From: Tretioscincus oriximinensis
Taxonomy: Eukaryota; Chordata; Lepidosauria; Squamata; Gymnophthalmidae
DNA: 64,000 nucleotides
NCBI GenBank assembly: GCA_022410635.1
Contig: JAJVDF010000165.1
Location: forward strand, 848,499 to 912,498
Direction of reading: 5' to 3'
Positions within the stretch are counted from its first letter, which is position 1. Each line of letters begins with the position of its first letter. The notes under the pieces are model-generated. The model was not told the DNA's origin. It saw only the letters and a program-made list of their open reading frames with translations, and made no database searches. Shown piece by piece: positions 47,803 through 61,145 of this stretch. Made by a program: the position numbers and the translations under genes.

Positions 47803-48318
47803 TATATTGGTGAAGAGCAAAATATGCATTTCTAAAACATATATGGTAAATACTGCATTGTTAAAAGGCTTTCAAAGTACAACTGGTATCTATAGTCCAA
47901 GAAAAACTTATGACTAAAATAAGCCAGTATCAGGAGCAGGGAGCTGTTTTTTCACACTGCTGTTCCTTGACTGCAGAACTAGTCACCAACACGTTATTAC
48001 AAAACTGGAAGAGAGCTGACCAGTTGTCCTGGCAACAAAGATAAATTTCTTTACCCTACTTGGAACAGAGAGAATCTAAGGTAAGCTACCGTGCAGCAAG
48101 TGAATTTGATTAGTTATGTCACAACCGGTGCCTTCATGTGCACGTGACCTTTAGTTGACTGGGATCATACGAGGAAGAACAGGAACTCTGATTTTGCCCA
48201 AATAAATTAGGGGGAGGAGACGACGCCCACAAAAGGAAATATAGGGGTTGCTGCAAACAAATATAGATAAAACTAAGATGGGGAATTGATTGTGCTTCCA
48301 AGTGCCACATCCACACAT

Positions 48319-48634
48319 TGCCCTGTGGAATTTACTTCCTGAAGAGGTAGTGGTAGCTAACAGCTTGGATAATTTCAAGACAGGACTAGACAGGTTTATG
48401 GACACCAAGGGTATAAATGGATACTAGGATGGATGTCTGGATGTTGCCTCCGGGATGGAGCAACAGGCAGGACTCCTGAAATACCATTTGCAGGGAGCCA
48501 TGAACAGGAGCATATTTTGCTTTCCTGTGTTCGGACTGTCCAGGTGCATCTGGTGGGCCCCTTTGTGAGACAGAATGCTGGACTAGATGGGCTGTGGCCT
48601 GATCCAGTATGGCTCTTCTTATGCTCTTATGTCA
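48319..48634 (+). mobile_element. CR1-group LINE, short 5'-truncated 3' end
   Basis: The sequence from CCCTGTGGAATTTACTTCCT through GGCTCTTCTTATGCTCTTAT matches 51256-51571 nearly base for base, so only the last RT residues and the 3' UTR are present. The copy is a direct repeat of the one 2.9 kb downstream. Confidence 0.85.
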
Positions 48635-50653
48635 TTTGACAAGAAAGAGAGAAGGATGGAAACAGACTTAATCATAGATGTCATTGTAGCTGCTATGGTT
48701 TTGTACAACTGTAAAGAAGACCAAATCTGAAGATCCCCTTACTCTACTCACTTTTGCACATTGGGTGTGGTCTGGAGGTCTGTTTAGGTTTCCCCAAGAC
48801 AGTGGCAAATGCCCATTAGTAGATGTACAGGTTGGAAGAAGCTCAAAAGAGCAGAAGGATGAGTGCAGAATCTAATAGAACAAACTTGTTTGTATTAGTT
48901 AACCCAATATGGGTTTTTAGGCCAGTATGGGATCCATCCTTCCCTTGAACACAGGATTCCTGTCCTGGAATCCCTCAAAATAAAATTCTTTCCTGTGAGC
49001 AAATTCATTGGAGACGGAAGAAAGTGAAAGGAATTAAGACTGTTCTTTGTTAAAACTTCAGCATTTTATGGAAAATAAATATTTCAGGTGCTGCCACATA
49101 ACTATATGTGGGGGAAAGAGGAAATGGGGAAAAGTGCTACAGTTCCTGGAAAACAACCCCATGGTTGGAGAGTGAAGAGTAAAATAAAGGCATTTCAAGT
49201 TATGATCCTTGGAATTACAGACTGCCAGAGAGCATCTTAAATCTCAGGTGTGACCACAGTCTAAAGTTGCTTATCTAAAATAATGTTTTTTCAGTCTATA
49301 ATATACTTTTCAGTTCTGTGAATATAAATTACTCTAGTACCTGCTTTAATTCTGGAAATATGCATTCATATTTTGTATTGGATATATGAAAATGTCTTTA
49401 AATACATAATATAAACAGAAACTGAAGAGATGAGTTTGAATGATATCTTCATAGAATAAAGATGATCCTGTTACATTTCTGGATAGAAAAAGCACAGCCC
49501 TAGAATGCTGGATGTAGGGCAAAACATGGCTCATTCAGAAACACAGACTCAACTGTCTTTATAGCAAAAAGGGGGACAATTGATTTCTGAAAATACAAAT
49601 TTTTAGTATTGATCAACACTTGCATCATGGCTGCAGTTTTCCAGGGAACGAAGATACAATATGTTCATATATATTTCAGAACATCTCAGATGTTCTGAAA
49701 TATATCTGAATATTCTCAGATATATTTAGATCAATATGCATGCTATGGTCCATATAGGCAAAAATTGGCCCTTTCTTCATCTAGTTTGTTTTAAAAATTC
49801 ATTTATTTCATTTTCCATTCATTTGAATGTACTTAGTTTCATTTTCCGTGCATTTGAGCAATGTTAATTTCATTTTCTCATTGATTTGTTTGAAAGAAAT
49901 GGCTGCATTACTCTTGGTTATTGCTATTTTAAGCCAAGTGGGCTAAAAGTTGTAGACATTCAGTTTCTCAGTTATGTGAAATGTCAGGCCTTTGTATCAT
50001 ATGAAAAGTGATCACATAAATTTCTTATCAACCTGAGATTTGTTTTTCATACAGTAGTATACATATTCCAGTTTCTCTGACATTCTCTTAAAATTCAGAC
50101 CTGTCAAATTTGAAAGTCAAGTAACACTATGCTTTCTGTATCTTCTGCTTCTCTCACAAACTTTTGATAAGCTGTAGATTTTCCTGAATTGTTTTATTTA
50201 TATTTTCTTCCTTTGCAAAGACACTATCAAAATATGAATCATGTGAGTGAAAAGTAAACAACTGTTAACTTTCAATTGTTTTTTTTTTTTGAAAAGTCAT
50301 TAGATTCCATTGCTGCAATTGATAAAATGAATTCTTTGCGGATGTTTCTGGATGTTCTCCTCAGGGAAGCAGAAAGGACTAGCAGTTGCTTTCCTTTTAT
50401 AAATTCGGATCTTGAACTGCATTCGCACAGAGTTTTAATCCAGCTTCAGTCCATTTCCACGAAGACAGACCACAACAGTAAAATTACCAGCTGTTTTCTT
50501 TTAACATTCTTTATATTCAGAAAATTCATCTTTGCAATTATGTAGGGGGGAAAAATGACTCATCGCTTTGCTGATGTTTTCTCTCAGCCAGAGAATGGAC
50601 TGAAATTGGATTAAAACTTAAAATGTGAACCCCATGATACTCTGAGCTCCTAT
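48635..50653. other. unannotated intergenic sequence
   Basis: The plus frame at 50276-50545 begins after a T-rich tract and reads SLDSIAAIDKMNSLRMFLDV, but no donor follows and no family is recognised. The palindrome at 49669-49704 is inside. Confidence 0.5.
49669..49704. repeat. short near-perfect palindrome
   Basis: ATATATTTCAGAACATCT is followed directly by CAGATGTTCTGAAATATAT, giving about 18-bp arms with essentially no loop. A partial echo, ATCTGAATATTCTCAGATAT, follows. It could extrude as a cruciform. No transposon ends were seen. Confidence 0.8.
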
Positions 50654-50963
50654 AAGAAGAAGAAGAACAACTTTGTTCTTGTACCCCGCTTTTCTCACCT
50701 TTCAAAGGGACTCAAAGCGGCTTACAAGGATATATTTTGCCTGAAGGCTGACATTCTATCTTCCCCACCAGGCTCTGGTGGTTCCCATGTATCTACTTGC
50801 AGTCAGTTGCAATTTCTTGCAATTCCTGCTTTCGAATAGCTGGGTTGGCTAGAGCTACAGGCTAGTGGAAGATGCTCACCCCTCCCCACGTCCCACACAG
50901 GGCTTCGAAACCCCAATCTCCCAGGTGAGAGACGAATTCCTAAGCGACTGAGCTATCCGTGCC
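50654..50963 (-). mobile_element. tRNA-derived SINE, full-length, reverse orientation
   Basis: This is the reverse complement of the SINE at 25173-25481 with few differences: an AAGAAGAAGAAC tail at the low-coordinate end, GGGCTTCGAAACCCCAATCT (box B) and GACTGAGCTATCCGTGCC (box A) at the high end. Its 5' end sits immediately beside the truncated 5' end of a plus-strand CR1-like LINE (50968), giving a head-to-head composite. Confidence 0.85.
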
Positions 50964-50967
50964 TGTC

Positions 50968-51571
50968 CCCACTGGAGAAGGTGCAGAAAAGGGCAACAAA
51001 AATGATCAAGGGTCTGGAGCACCTCCCTTACGAAGCAAGGCTGCAACATCTGGGCCTCTTCAGCCTTGAAAGGAGACGTTTGAGGGGTGATCTGATTGAA
51101 GTGTACAAAATCATGCATGGGATCGACAGGGTGAATAGAGAAAAAATGTTTTCTCTATCACACAACACAAGGACCAGAGGGCACTCCTTAAAACTGTTGG
51201 GTAGAAAAGTGAGAACAGACAAAGGAAAGTATTTTTTCACCCAGAGGGTCATCGGCCTGTGGAATTTACTTCCTGAAGAGGTAGTGGTAGCTAACAGCTT
51301 GGATAGTTTCAAGACAGGACTAGACAGGTTTATGGACACTAAGGGTATAAATGGATACTAAGATAGTTGTCTGGATGTAGCCTCCGGGATGGAGCAACAG
51401 GCAGGACTTTTGAAATACCATTTGCAGGGAGTCACGAACAGGAGCATATTTTGCTTTCCTCTGTTCGGACTGCCCAGGTGCATCTGGTGGGCCTTTGTGT
51501 GACACAGAATGCTGGACGTGATGGGCTGTGGCCTGGTCCAGTATGGCTCTTCTTATGTTCTTATGTTCTTT
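50968..51571 (+). mobile_element. CR1-group LINE, 5'-truncated, RT C-terminus frame still open
   Basis: The copy begins abruptly at CTGGAGAAGGTGCAGAAAAG and keeps an uninterrupted frame (50981-51361) for the last 126 or so residues of the RT. The frame includes RRLRGDLIEVYKIMHG and LWNLLPEEVVVANSLDSF and ends NGY before the TAA. The 3' UTR follows with the TTCTTATG-type tail at about 51550-51571. It is the youngest-looking CR1-like copy here. Its truncated 5' end abuts the 5' end of a minus-strand SINE (50654-50963). Confidence 0.85.
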
Positions 51572-51889
51572 TGCTGGGTTATATCTGGGTGCAGAACCTG
51601 GTCATTGACATGTCATTTCAGACTATGGCAGGCACCATTCGTGGCCTGCCATAGTCTACACTAGCATGTGGATGACATGCTGCTATTCCGAGATATAGCT
51701 TAGAATGAGGCTCAGTGAGGTCAGGAGTCAGGACTTTGATCTTGCAAAGGACCCGTCACTTCCCTTCACATTAACCCCTCATTGAGATCTGCTGTTAGGG
51801 AAAACGTGGCCACCACGCCTATCAGTGATCACAGCACAGGCAAGACAAGCCAAGGGCGCTTCTGCTGCCAACACTAACCACTGCTTTGC
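51572..51889. other. GALNT2 upstream flank
   Basis: Unique-looking sequence between the CR1 tail and the CpG island. CCATAGTCTACACTAGCATG and CAGACTATGGCAGG form a weak local inverted repeat near 51625-51665. No exon recognised. Confidence 0.5.
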
Positions 51890-52780
<891 letters not shown>

Positions 52781-52910
52781 CACGGGGCAGAAGGGAATGA
52801 ATTAAATGCAGCCTGGAGGGAATCGCCTCCACACCCAGCTCCCTCTGATCCACATGAAAGGCCAGGAAAGGGCGTTTTGACAGCTGTGTAACGAGGGTCA
52901 CAGCTGGGAC

Positions 52911-53085
52911 GAGTCCGGCAAGGACTTCTAGCACTTGGGGACTTAACAGGAGAAAGGTAGGTGACACGTGTACTTCTTCAGACGTTGCCTACGAAAGCTC
53001 ATGCCACCTACCTGCCGCCTGTTAAGTCTCCAAGTGCTACGAGCCCCTTCGCTGGGCTTCCTACTAAGGCTAACACAGCTGGGAT
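52911..53085 (-). repeat. palindromic repeat, copy C, diverged, in GALNT2 intron 1
   Basis: CTTCTAGCACTTGGGGACTT, AACAGGAGAAAGGTAGGTG and GTGTACTTCTTCAG on the left pair with GCCTACGAAAGCTCATGCC, CACCTACCTGCCGCCTGTTA and AGTCTCCAAGTGCTACGAGC on the right. The right side ends CTAAGGCTAACACAGCTGGG. It has the same architecture as copies A and B but a different subfamily, and the arms differ from each other much more. Confidence 0.75.
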
Positions 53086-53720
53086 CGACCAACTGGGATG
53101 AGAACAGTAACGTCCAGACGTTGGTGCCTGTAGAAGCCGCTTTGTAATGCCTGTGGCAGCGACAGCCTTATGATCGCATCTGTTTGCGATCCACGAGGGA
53201 GGCCGACGAAGACGGAGGCTCTGCGCTCCCTTCTAGGCGCTGCGTGGTTCTTCCGCTTCCCGTCTCCGCGCTGTGTAGCCAGATGTGACACGAGGTTGGA
53301 GCAGGTTTTTATCCAACAGGAAGAGTGGAAATAGAGTTCTCGCGAAAGACAAGGCAATTTTGCTGCTTTGTAGCTCTTTCCAATCTCATTCCACTTCTTT
53401 TCCAAACACTTTTCCTCTCCCCTGCTCCTCCCCTCCCCTTTCCTTTTTTTTTTGCTTTTAAAAGCCGATGGGGCTCTTTGTGGACTATAAGCCCAATTTC
53501 CAACTCGTCATTGTGTTCAGCCAACAGGATTGAGCCACGTGGCAGCTTGTGGGGAAGTCAGCGTGGGAGGGAGGGTTGTTAGCTTCCCCCATTCCCCTGA
53601 TAGGAATGGCTCTGGATTCTCTCTCTTGCTTTCCCTCACTTTTTCTTTTCAGGAATGAGTTGTTTGTTGGGGTTGAAGCCTGAAGATACAATTCCCTCCA
53701 TCACAAACATACTTTGAGCT

Positions 53721-53931
53721 TCCAGCAAAGGAGCTAGCAGCACTTTGAGACTAACTTGAGAAAAGTGGTTGGCATAAGCTTTCGTAGACAGGTCTACTTC
53801 TTCAGAGCATCTGAAGAAGTAGACCTGTCTACGAAAGCTTATGCCAACCACTTTTCTCAAGTTAGTCTCAAAGTGCTGCTAGCTCCTTTACTGGACTTTC
53901 TGCTAGACTAACACGGCTATTTCTCTGAAAT
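53721..53931 (-). repeat. head-to-head palindromic repeat, copy B, in GALNT2 intron 1
   Basis: The left arm 53721-53805 (TCCAGCAAAGGAGCTAGCAG to TCTACTTCTTCAG) and the right arm 53811-53895 are reverse complements with a single visible mismatch (CCTTTACTGG against CCTTTGCTGG). The loop is the five bases AGCAT. The unpaired extension ACTAACACGGCTATTTCTCT follows to 53931, as in copy A. The transcript would form an 85-bp hairpin. Confidence 0.9.
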
Positions 53932-56900
53932 TGAATACTTTGAACTGACTGATGTTTGGAAAAGTTTCCAGCAACCTTGTTTTTAATAGAGAGAAATAAT
54001 GCAGAAACCCACACGGATGTGCGTTTGCTATTAGTTTGTTAATGTTCTGTGTTTTAGGATTTTTCAGCTTTTAAAACCTTTGATACCTTAGCTTGATCTT
54101 CAGTGTTTGAAGTGCAAGGGAGTACTTGGTTATCCATTATTTTGACTCACACGTTTGAGTGTTTCTTGTATTTGAAATGATGCCTTTAATTGTGCAATTG
54201 AAGTGTTTAATTTTATCTGAACAAAGTTTTCAAGGAGGTTTTTTTTACAGTTGGTTCCTTTATAGCCTAACAATGCTTAGTCATAAGAAACTACAACATT
54301 ATGTTGAAAGTACACTGCGTATTTCATACGTTCAGTTCCGATATTTTTTCCTCTTTTTGATGAATGATAATAGCACCAGTATGAATGGAATGAATTACTC
54401 AAATTAGCAAAGCAGGCAGTGCTCTGCTAAATCAAGCTAAAAACAGGCCAATCCCATTCTCTTTATTTCCAGGATACAATGTGGTGATGGAAAATGTGGG
54501 CAAAATTTCAGTGCAGAAGTAAGCCTCCTATGTTCAGTAGGGCCAGTTCTCACGTAGGTTATAAGCTTGTTTCACTGTTAGCAAAGTTGCCCTGTTAGCT
54601 GAACCTGGATTTACTCTTTGCTTGACCTGCAGTTCCTTTTTCTGTTCTACTAATCCCAATGGTATCGGTCATCATTAAGTAGAAGGAAATTAACTTACTG
54701 AATAAAATAGCAGAGGAAGCTCTTAGATCTGTATTGTCAGTTACTTGGAAGCATTCCACTAGAAGTATTGCTGCTATAATTACGTGGACAGTAGATACAG
54801 CTCAATAATAATAAAATAAAGCAGAGTCACAACTTTGAGTTAAAGTGTCTACCCAGAAAAAGGCAATGATAAGCCACCTCCAGTTATAGCAAGAAAACTT
54901 TTTTATAGTTACCAAGAGTCAAAAAGCAACAATTTGTTGAAGCAAAAATAAAATAAAATTAGAATGTGGAGTGTTGTCAGATTATTATATGTATTAATTA
55001 ATCACAAGGCACAAGGTTTGCCCTTGCAGTTTGATCTTTCAGCCCCAAAACAACATTGATAATGATCCTGATTTTCTCTGGTGGATTTCCACTTATATGT
55101 TTGGAGCAGTCCCTAAAAATCAGTGCCAGGTGGGACTGATCACGTTGCAAGCATTCTGTTCAGATTTTGGTGATGGTGTGGTCAGTTCAAAAACCTGCAA
55201 TGAACAGCCAACCAGCAGTCTTATTTTTAAAGCCAAAACAGTACTAGAAGCTCATGCAATCAGCATGGAGAATTTGCTGAGGAACTTCTGAGTTAGGCTC
55301 AGTCTTATTTACTTTGCAGAGCATCATCTCAAGGAGCAGTAGCAGCTGATACAGGGATTCTGATGGTAGTGTTCTAAATGTTTGACTGTCCATCTTACTG
55401 GAATTGGAAAGAAAACATCTCATGTGACATGAAGGCCTGGCAATTAGCATTCATACTTTCCGGAAAACTTATTTTAATCTTGCCTTACTTTTAACCTTGT
55501 GAGATCAGTTTTTAAGCTGACCACATAAGATTAAGGTAAGTTTAAGCATGTTTTTTGAGTGATTGGGGTATAATCAAACAAATAGTGATGTTAAAAATCT
55601 GTTCCTGCTATTTGCCTGGACTATTTCCTGGCCTCAGTGGTAAGTTTAAGAATGCTTTTGGGATGGTTAGGGAGTGGTGAGTCAAACAGTAATCTGATTG
55701 CAGCATTCTGGTTGCTTTTCTTGTCTGTTCCACAGCCACCTTATTAGTTACTGATATATTCAAAAGCTAGGATTAAGAGAGAGAAAGTTAATACAGCTCT
55801 CCAGTGAAAACAAGTTGGGCCAGTGGAGTTGATGAATTGTTACAAGTGGGGGAAAGGAACAAACATTCATTTATTAGTCATTTAGAATATCGTTTCATTT
55901 TGGTGAAACATTATACTTAATCTCCACAAACGTTGTTGACAAAAACTTGGAAATACAGGTAAACTATATTACATTTTATTTATAAATAAATAAAATAGAA
56001 TGATCTGTGCTTCCCTATATTAAATTTCACAATATCTAGGGAAAAATTCTAGAATATATTGAAGCCTGCTGCTTTTATGCCATTGTGTTTGATGAAAATT
56101 GTGGCATCTGTTACTCCCCTGTCCATAGGAGACGGAATTGGGGCTGGAGCATGACATGCAGTTAACCACATCTCTGATTCTCTTGTCTCCATTCTGGGTA
56201 TTGTTTTATGATATCATAAAGAATGTGTGGAGATTATGTATGAGTATTAGATAAAAAGGAACTAACATAGAGAGATGAAGATGGATGAGTCTGCTTGGAA
56301 CTAGACTCAGGCCAGTGTGTGTGATGTCTGACTTTTTATATTCTTATAACTGAACAGCTTTAACTGTGAATTTTTGACTCACAGCTCATATGTACCGTGT
56401 GCTCAGTGTAGATTTGAAGCATGTTCTTTACTTCTATTCCTCCTGTTATAACTGTGGGGCCATGCTAATTAACAAGTTTTAAATTTGGTGTTTAGTATAT
56501 CTTACTGTACTGTATATGGCCATGGGCTGCCATAAGACAACATAGAGATTAAATTTGCTGGCATTATTGTATATAGTTTTTTATACTTTAAAATAAGCTG
56601 TCTGCTTTTGTTCTTAGTTACTGCATTATATTTAGATTGGTAACTAAACAGATGCTGACAATCTGAGTTTCCTTTCTATAACCGCAAAAACAGTACATCA
56701 TGGGTGGTATAAGCTATTTTGTGAAGAAAGGAAAAATTCCATCTAATTTTAGTCCAGAAATATTTTAGTTGTCTACATAGACAGAATCATTTTATAGTGT
56801 GATCGTCTTGAATGTTAAGTGATTTTCCTGTCATGGGCAAAAGATTTGGCTTTTTGAGTCTGTGGTTTTCTTCTTTTGCAACTTTGAGCTAAAAAACAGG

Positions 56901-59034
56901 TTTCAAATAGTTTGAGGGTTTCTGTTAATCAACCAACATCTTTTTACAATGCTGTGTTGCTCTTCTGGAATCAAAGATCAGGTAAAGCATTTTAAAAGGG
57001 AAGTCTTTCCAAACTACTGCTATACGTTTTATACAGTTATATTTAACTTTTGTATAACATTTATCTCAATAACCAACTTGTATTGAATACGCATCCGAAG
57101 AAAATGAGAATTAACACCATCTATCCTTGTATGCGATTCCTTAGTTACATTTCAGTTGTGCATTTGGTTTAGAGAGCAACCTTGTGGGCTTTTTTTTTTT
57201 TTTACCCCAGAGTCATTTTTCCATTTTTCTTCCACAAAAGCATAAATTCTACATGTAGGTTGTGTGATATGGTGAGATGAATTGGTGTCAAAGGTAGAAA
57301 ACTGTTCTTCCTACTATGCCAAGGTGTAGTGTTGTCAAATCAGTAGTCTAGTTTTGCCATGAAAGTTAATATCCATGAATTAGGCCAAACTTTTTTTTAA
57401 ATTACCCAAACTGGTAAGGTATTTTTTTTAAAAAGTGTGCGCCCTAGGGTCTGATTATAGCAAAAAAAAATGTAGAAAATATTCACAAAGGTGACAATAG
57501 CATCAATTCAAATGTGAAAAAAATCAGAATTTTTTTTCTTATTTTCCTTCTCTAAAATCTAGTTACATCTTATGATCCGGTATGTCTTATAGTCTGAAAA
57601 ATAACGGTATTTATCTTTATTCATTCAGAATTCAGATTAATTAAATGTTCTTAGTATTTCCTACCATTTGAACCTAAAATTATCCAAATGTTGCAGTCTT
57701 CACTCACAGTGATGCTTTTCCAATCCCTCGGTCATCTTAGTGTCCTGATCTCTGCTAAATTCATTGAGATATGGCAACCAAAATTGTACAAAATATTCCA
57801 ACTGGTCCTTACACACAGTTTCATTGTGCAAAATATTTTATAGAATCCAAATTACAGTGTAAAAAGAACCCTTTGTCTTGTGTAATGAAAGAAAATCCCC
57901 ATTTTGAAACAGAGTCTGTGGACAAATATAATATGTTTTTAAGCTCACCATGCTTAGGATTCTTAGGATACCATTCAAAAGAGCTTATGTAATCTCTTCC
58001 ATATGCTGGTGAGTTGACTGCAGTGGTTAAGCAGCAGGGGGTTTGTGGCCCTCACCCCTCTATGTCTCTTTGGAAGTGCTGAAACCCTCCAACATGGCAT
58101 CAAGGGGGAGGTGAAGAGTGGGTTCCCTAATTGTTATGCAACATGTACGGAAAATTCAAAATGAACGGAGGCGAATGGAAAAATAATTCCCTTTAGCCTC
58201 CATGCTCATGTCTACATGCACTGCAGACATGGAAAATAGTGCCTACGGGTCGCTGCTGCTGGATAGTAATAATTCCACTTTACTGCACAGTATTTTTACT
58301 GAGCTTCTGACCAAATGAAAGTTATGTTACAATATTGAATGCACATGTTTTATTTTTTGTGCTGCTAAAAATGTGTATGTTTAAACATTACTTAATTAAC
58401 TTAAGAAGATTAACTGGTTGTTACTGTTTGATGCTGGTGACTTACGTTTTTATGTGGATGGTTGCCAGACAGGTGAACAGTGGCTTATTGATGAGATAGT
58501 GTTGGCTGCTTTCCAGTGACCTTCAAAAGCTATTGAATTTATCTTCCACACCCCTCTCGGAACCTCCTTTTTTTACAATGGTTTTACAATGCTATAGCCT
58601 GAGGAAAAATGAATGGTTATGTATTATTTTTTATTTCTTAGGTTAGCAGTTTGGGTCACTGAAACTTGGCACATCATTGTTCATTCTTGTAGAATGTGGA
58701 CCTTACAATAACTTTACTTTGCACCTAGATGTTTAGTAGTGATGTAAGCTACTTTAACTTAGTACTATGCAGTAATTTTATGTTCTAGATTTGGAAAGTG
58801 TTAAAAAAAGTCATATTGGAGATTTTGTTACTGAAATCCAATACAGAATTATTTTCTGTGCTTATAATTTAAGTTTGTAATAATACAAAGTTATAATACT
58901 TAAATAAAGTTATATTACTGTTTTTATTGTATAAGAAACTAAATCATAGTTCTTCAGGTATTTTTGAATTAATTAGTATTCCTTGTTTTGTGGGATCTTA
59001 TTAGTAGCTGTTCTCTAATGTAATTCCCAAGTGC
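53932..59034. other. GALNT2 intron 1, no gene or clear repeat
   Basis: Five kilobases of AT-rich intron. TTTTTTTTTTTT at about 57190 and several T-runs are the only low-complexity tracts. No plausible exon is seen on either strand. Confidence 0.5.
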
Positions 59035-61145
59035 CCTTGTTGTATCTGTGGAGCCCGTAGAGCACCCTAGTATTCTGGGGAGTTAAGGGTGATGAAACAG
59101 CAAGGGCGACGGCTGGAGTGCAGGAGGCGTAAATCCCAACAAGAGTCTGACCGAACACAGGTTAGAGCACATTATCGTGCCTACCAGGTGGCGGTGGTGG
59201 CAGCGAAAAGGAACTATTTCTCTGCTACCATTGCGTCCCCGAGTAGTCGTCCAGCAGAGCTCTTTCGAGTGGTAAATGGCCTAATAAGATCCATCCTGAG
59301 AGTGCAAGGGCAAAGGCCATCCAATATCTGCTTTGACAAATTTGCAAGGCACTTTGAGGGCAAAGTTGCTCAGATTTGTGTGGAATTGGATGTCACTCTT
59401 GTGAATAGCCAGGAGGAAGTGTCCAGAGAACCGTCTGGTCCTGTTATCTTGGATCAGTTTAAATTGTTGTGCCCAGATGATGTGGACAAGCTGCTTGTTG
59501 GGGTTCGGCCAACATCTTGCCCTCTGGATCCTTGCCCTTCCTGGCTGGTAAAAGCCAGTCAGCAGGGTATGACCGGGTGGGTCCAGGCAGTAGTGAATGC
59601 TTCTTTGAGGGATGCGGTGGTTCTGCCGGCTCTTAAAATGGCGGTGGTGCGCCCTCTTCTCAAGAAGCCTTCCCTGGACCCAGAAGAGTTAAACAACTAC
59701 CGCCTGGTGGCCAACATACCCTTCCTGGGCAAGGTTCTGGAGAGGGCCGTGGCTGTTCAATTGCAGGCATGCTTGGAAGAAACGGATTATCTAGACCCAT
59801 TTCAATCTGGCTTCAGGCCTGGTCATAGCACGGAAACTACCTTGGTCGCCCTGGTTGATGACCTCCGGGAGAGGGACGGGGCAATACATTCCTGTTGGTC
59901 CTCCTGAACCTCTCAGCGGCTTTTGATACCATTGACCATGGTATCCTCCTGGGAGGCTGAGGAGTTTAGGAGTTGGTGGCAAGGCATTGCAGTGGTTCCG
60001 CTCCTATCTCCAAAGCCGCCTCCAGAGAGTGGTGATGGGGGAGTCTTGCTCGATACCCTGGGAGCTCACTTGTGGAAGGGTTCGATCCTCTCTCCCATGC
60101 TGTTTAACATCTATATGAAGCAGCTGGGAGAAGTCATCAGGAGATTTGGTGTGAAGTGTCATCAATATGCAGATGACACTCAGCTCTATCTCTCTGTTCC
60201 ATCTGAATCAGGAGAGGCAGTTGAAGTGCTTGACAGGTGCCTGGAGGCAGTGATGGGCTGGATGGGGGCCAACAAATTGAAGCTGAATCCAGACAAGACG
60301 GAAGTGCTGTGTGTCTCTTCATCCCGGGTCCATGAAGTGAGTAGGCACCCTGTCCTTGGTGGGGTAGAATTTCCCTATAAGGGATGGGTGCGAAATCTAG
60401 GGGTGCTTCTGGATCGTTCGCTGACACTTGAAGATCAGGTGGAGGCGGTGACCAGGAGTGCCTATTTCCAGCAACGTCTAGTTCACAGGTTGCGGCCACT
60501 TATGGTCAGGGATGATCTGGCCACAGTGATCCACGCTCTGGTAACTTCCANGTTGGACTATTGTAACGCATTCTATATGGGGCTGCCCTTGAAAACGGTT
60601 CGGAAGCTGCAGCTTGTGCAGAATGCAGCCGCTAGACTGCTGACCGGAACAGCTGGCTTGACACACATCACGTCGGTCCTGAAAGAACTGCACTGGCTGC
60701 CAATTTGCTACCGAGCCCAATTCAAGGTCTTAACTCTAACCTTTAAAGCCTTACATAACTNGGNCCCCAAATATCTAAAGGAACGCCTTCTNCCATATGA
60801 GCCTGNTCGTGCCCTAAGATCTNCAGGGNAGGCCCTCCTGACTGTANCACTACCCTCAGTGGCAGAGAGGGTGGGAACCCGGAATAGGGCCTTCTCTGTG
60901 GCAGCCCCCAGACTATGGAATAATCTCCCCCTTGAGGTGCGTCAATCACCATCTCTGTGCACTTTCAGAAAATGCTTAAAGACGCACCTCTTTGGCCTGG
61001 CCTTTGGCTAGAAAACTACTGTCTCCTCCCCATTTTTAGAAAAGGCTGTTTTTAATGTGTTAAAATGATGGTTTTATTGTTAACCGCCCTGAGACCTACG
61101 GGTATAGGGCGGTATAAAAATGTAAATAAACAAACAAATAAATAA
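59035..61145 (+). mobile_element. L2/Vingi-like non-LTR retrotransposon, 5'-truncated and frame-broken
   Basis: This is the largest element in the window. An open frame at 59089-59907 covers the linker and first part of a reverse transcriptase (NNYR, FQSGFRPGHSTET). A second at 59923-61011 covers the remainder, with the catalytic-type HQYADDTQLYLS motif and a typical C-terminus ending at a natural stop. Between them the motif-A region (LSAAFDTIDHG, about 59910-59945) is in another frame with internal stops. The segment up to about 60070 needs a further frame shift, so no intact enzyme can be made. The endonuclease domain is missing. The 3' end reads GAGACCTACGGGTATAGGGC and then an A-rich AAATAAACAAAC tail. 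I cannot settle between L2 and Vingi/I-group from the sequence alone. Eight isolated N bases lie in the second half. Confidence 0.85.
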
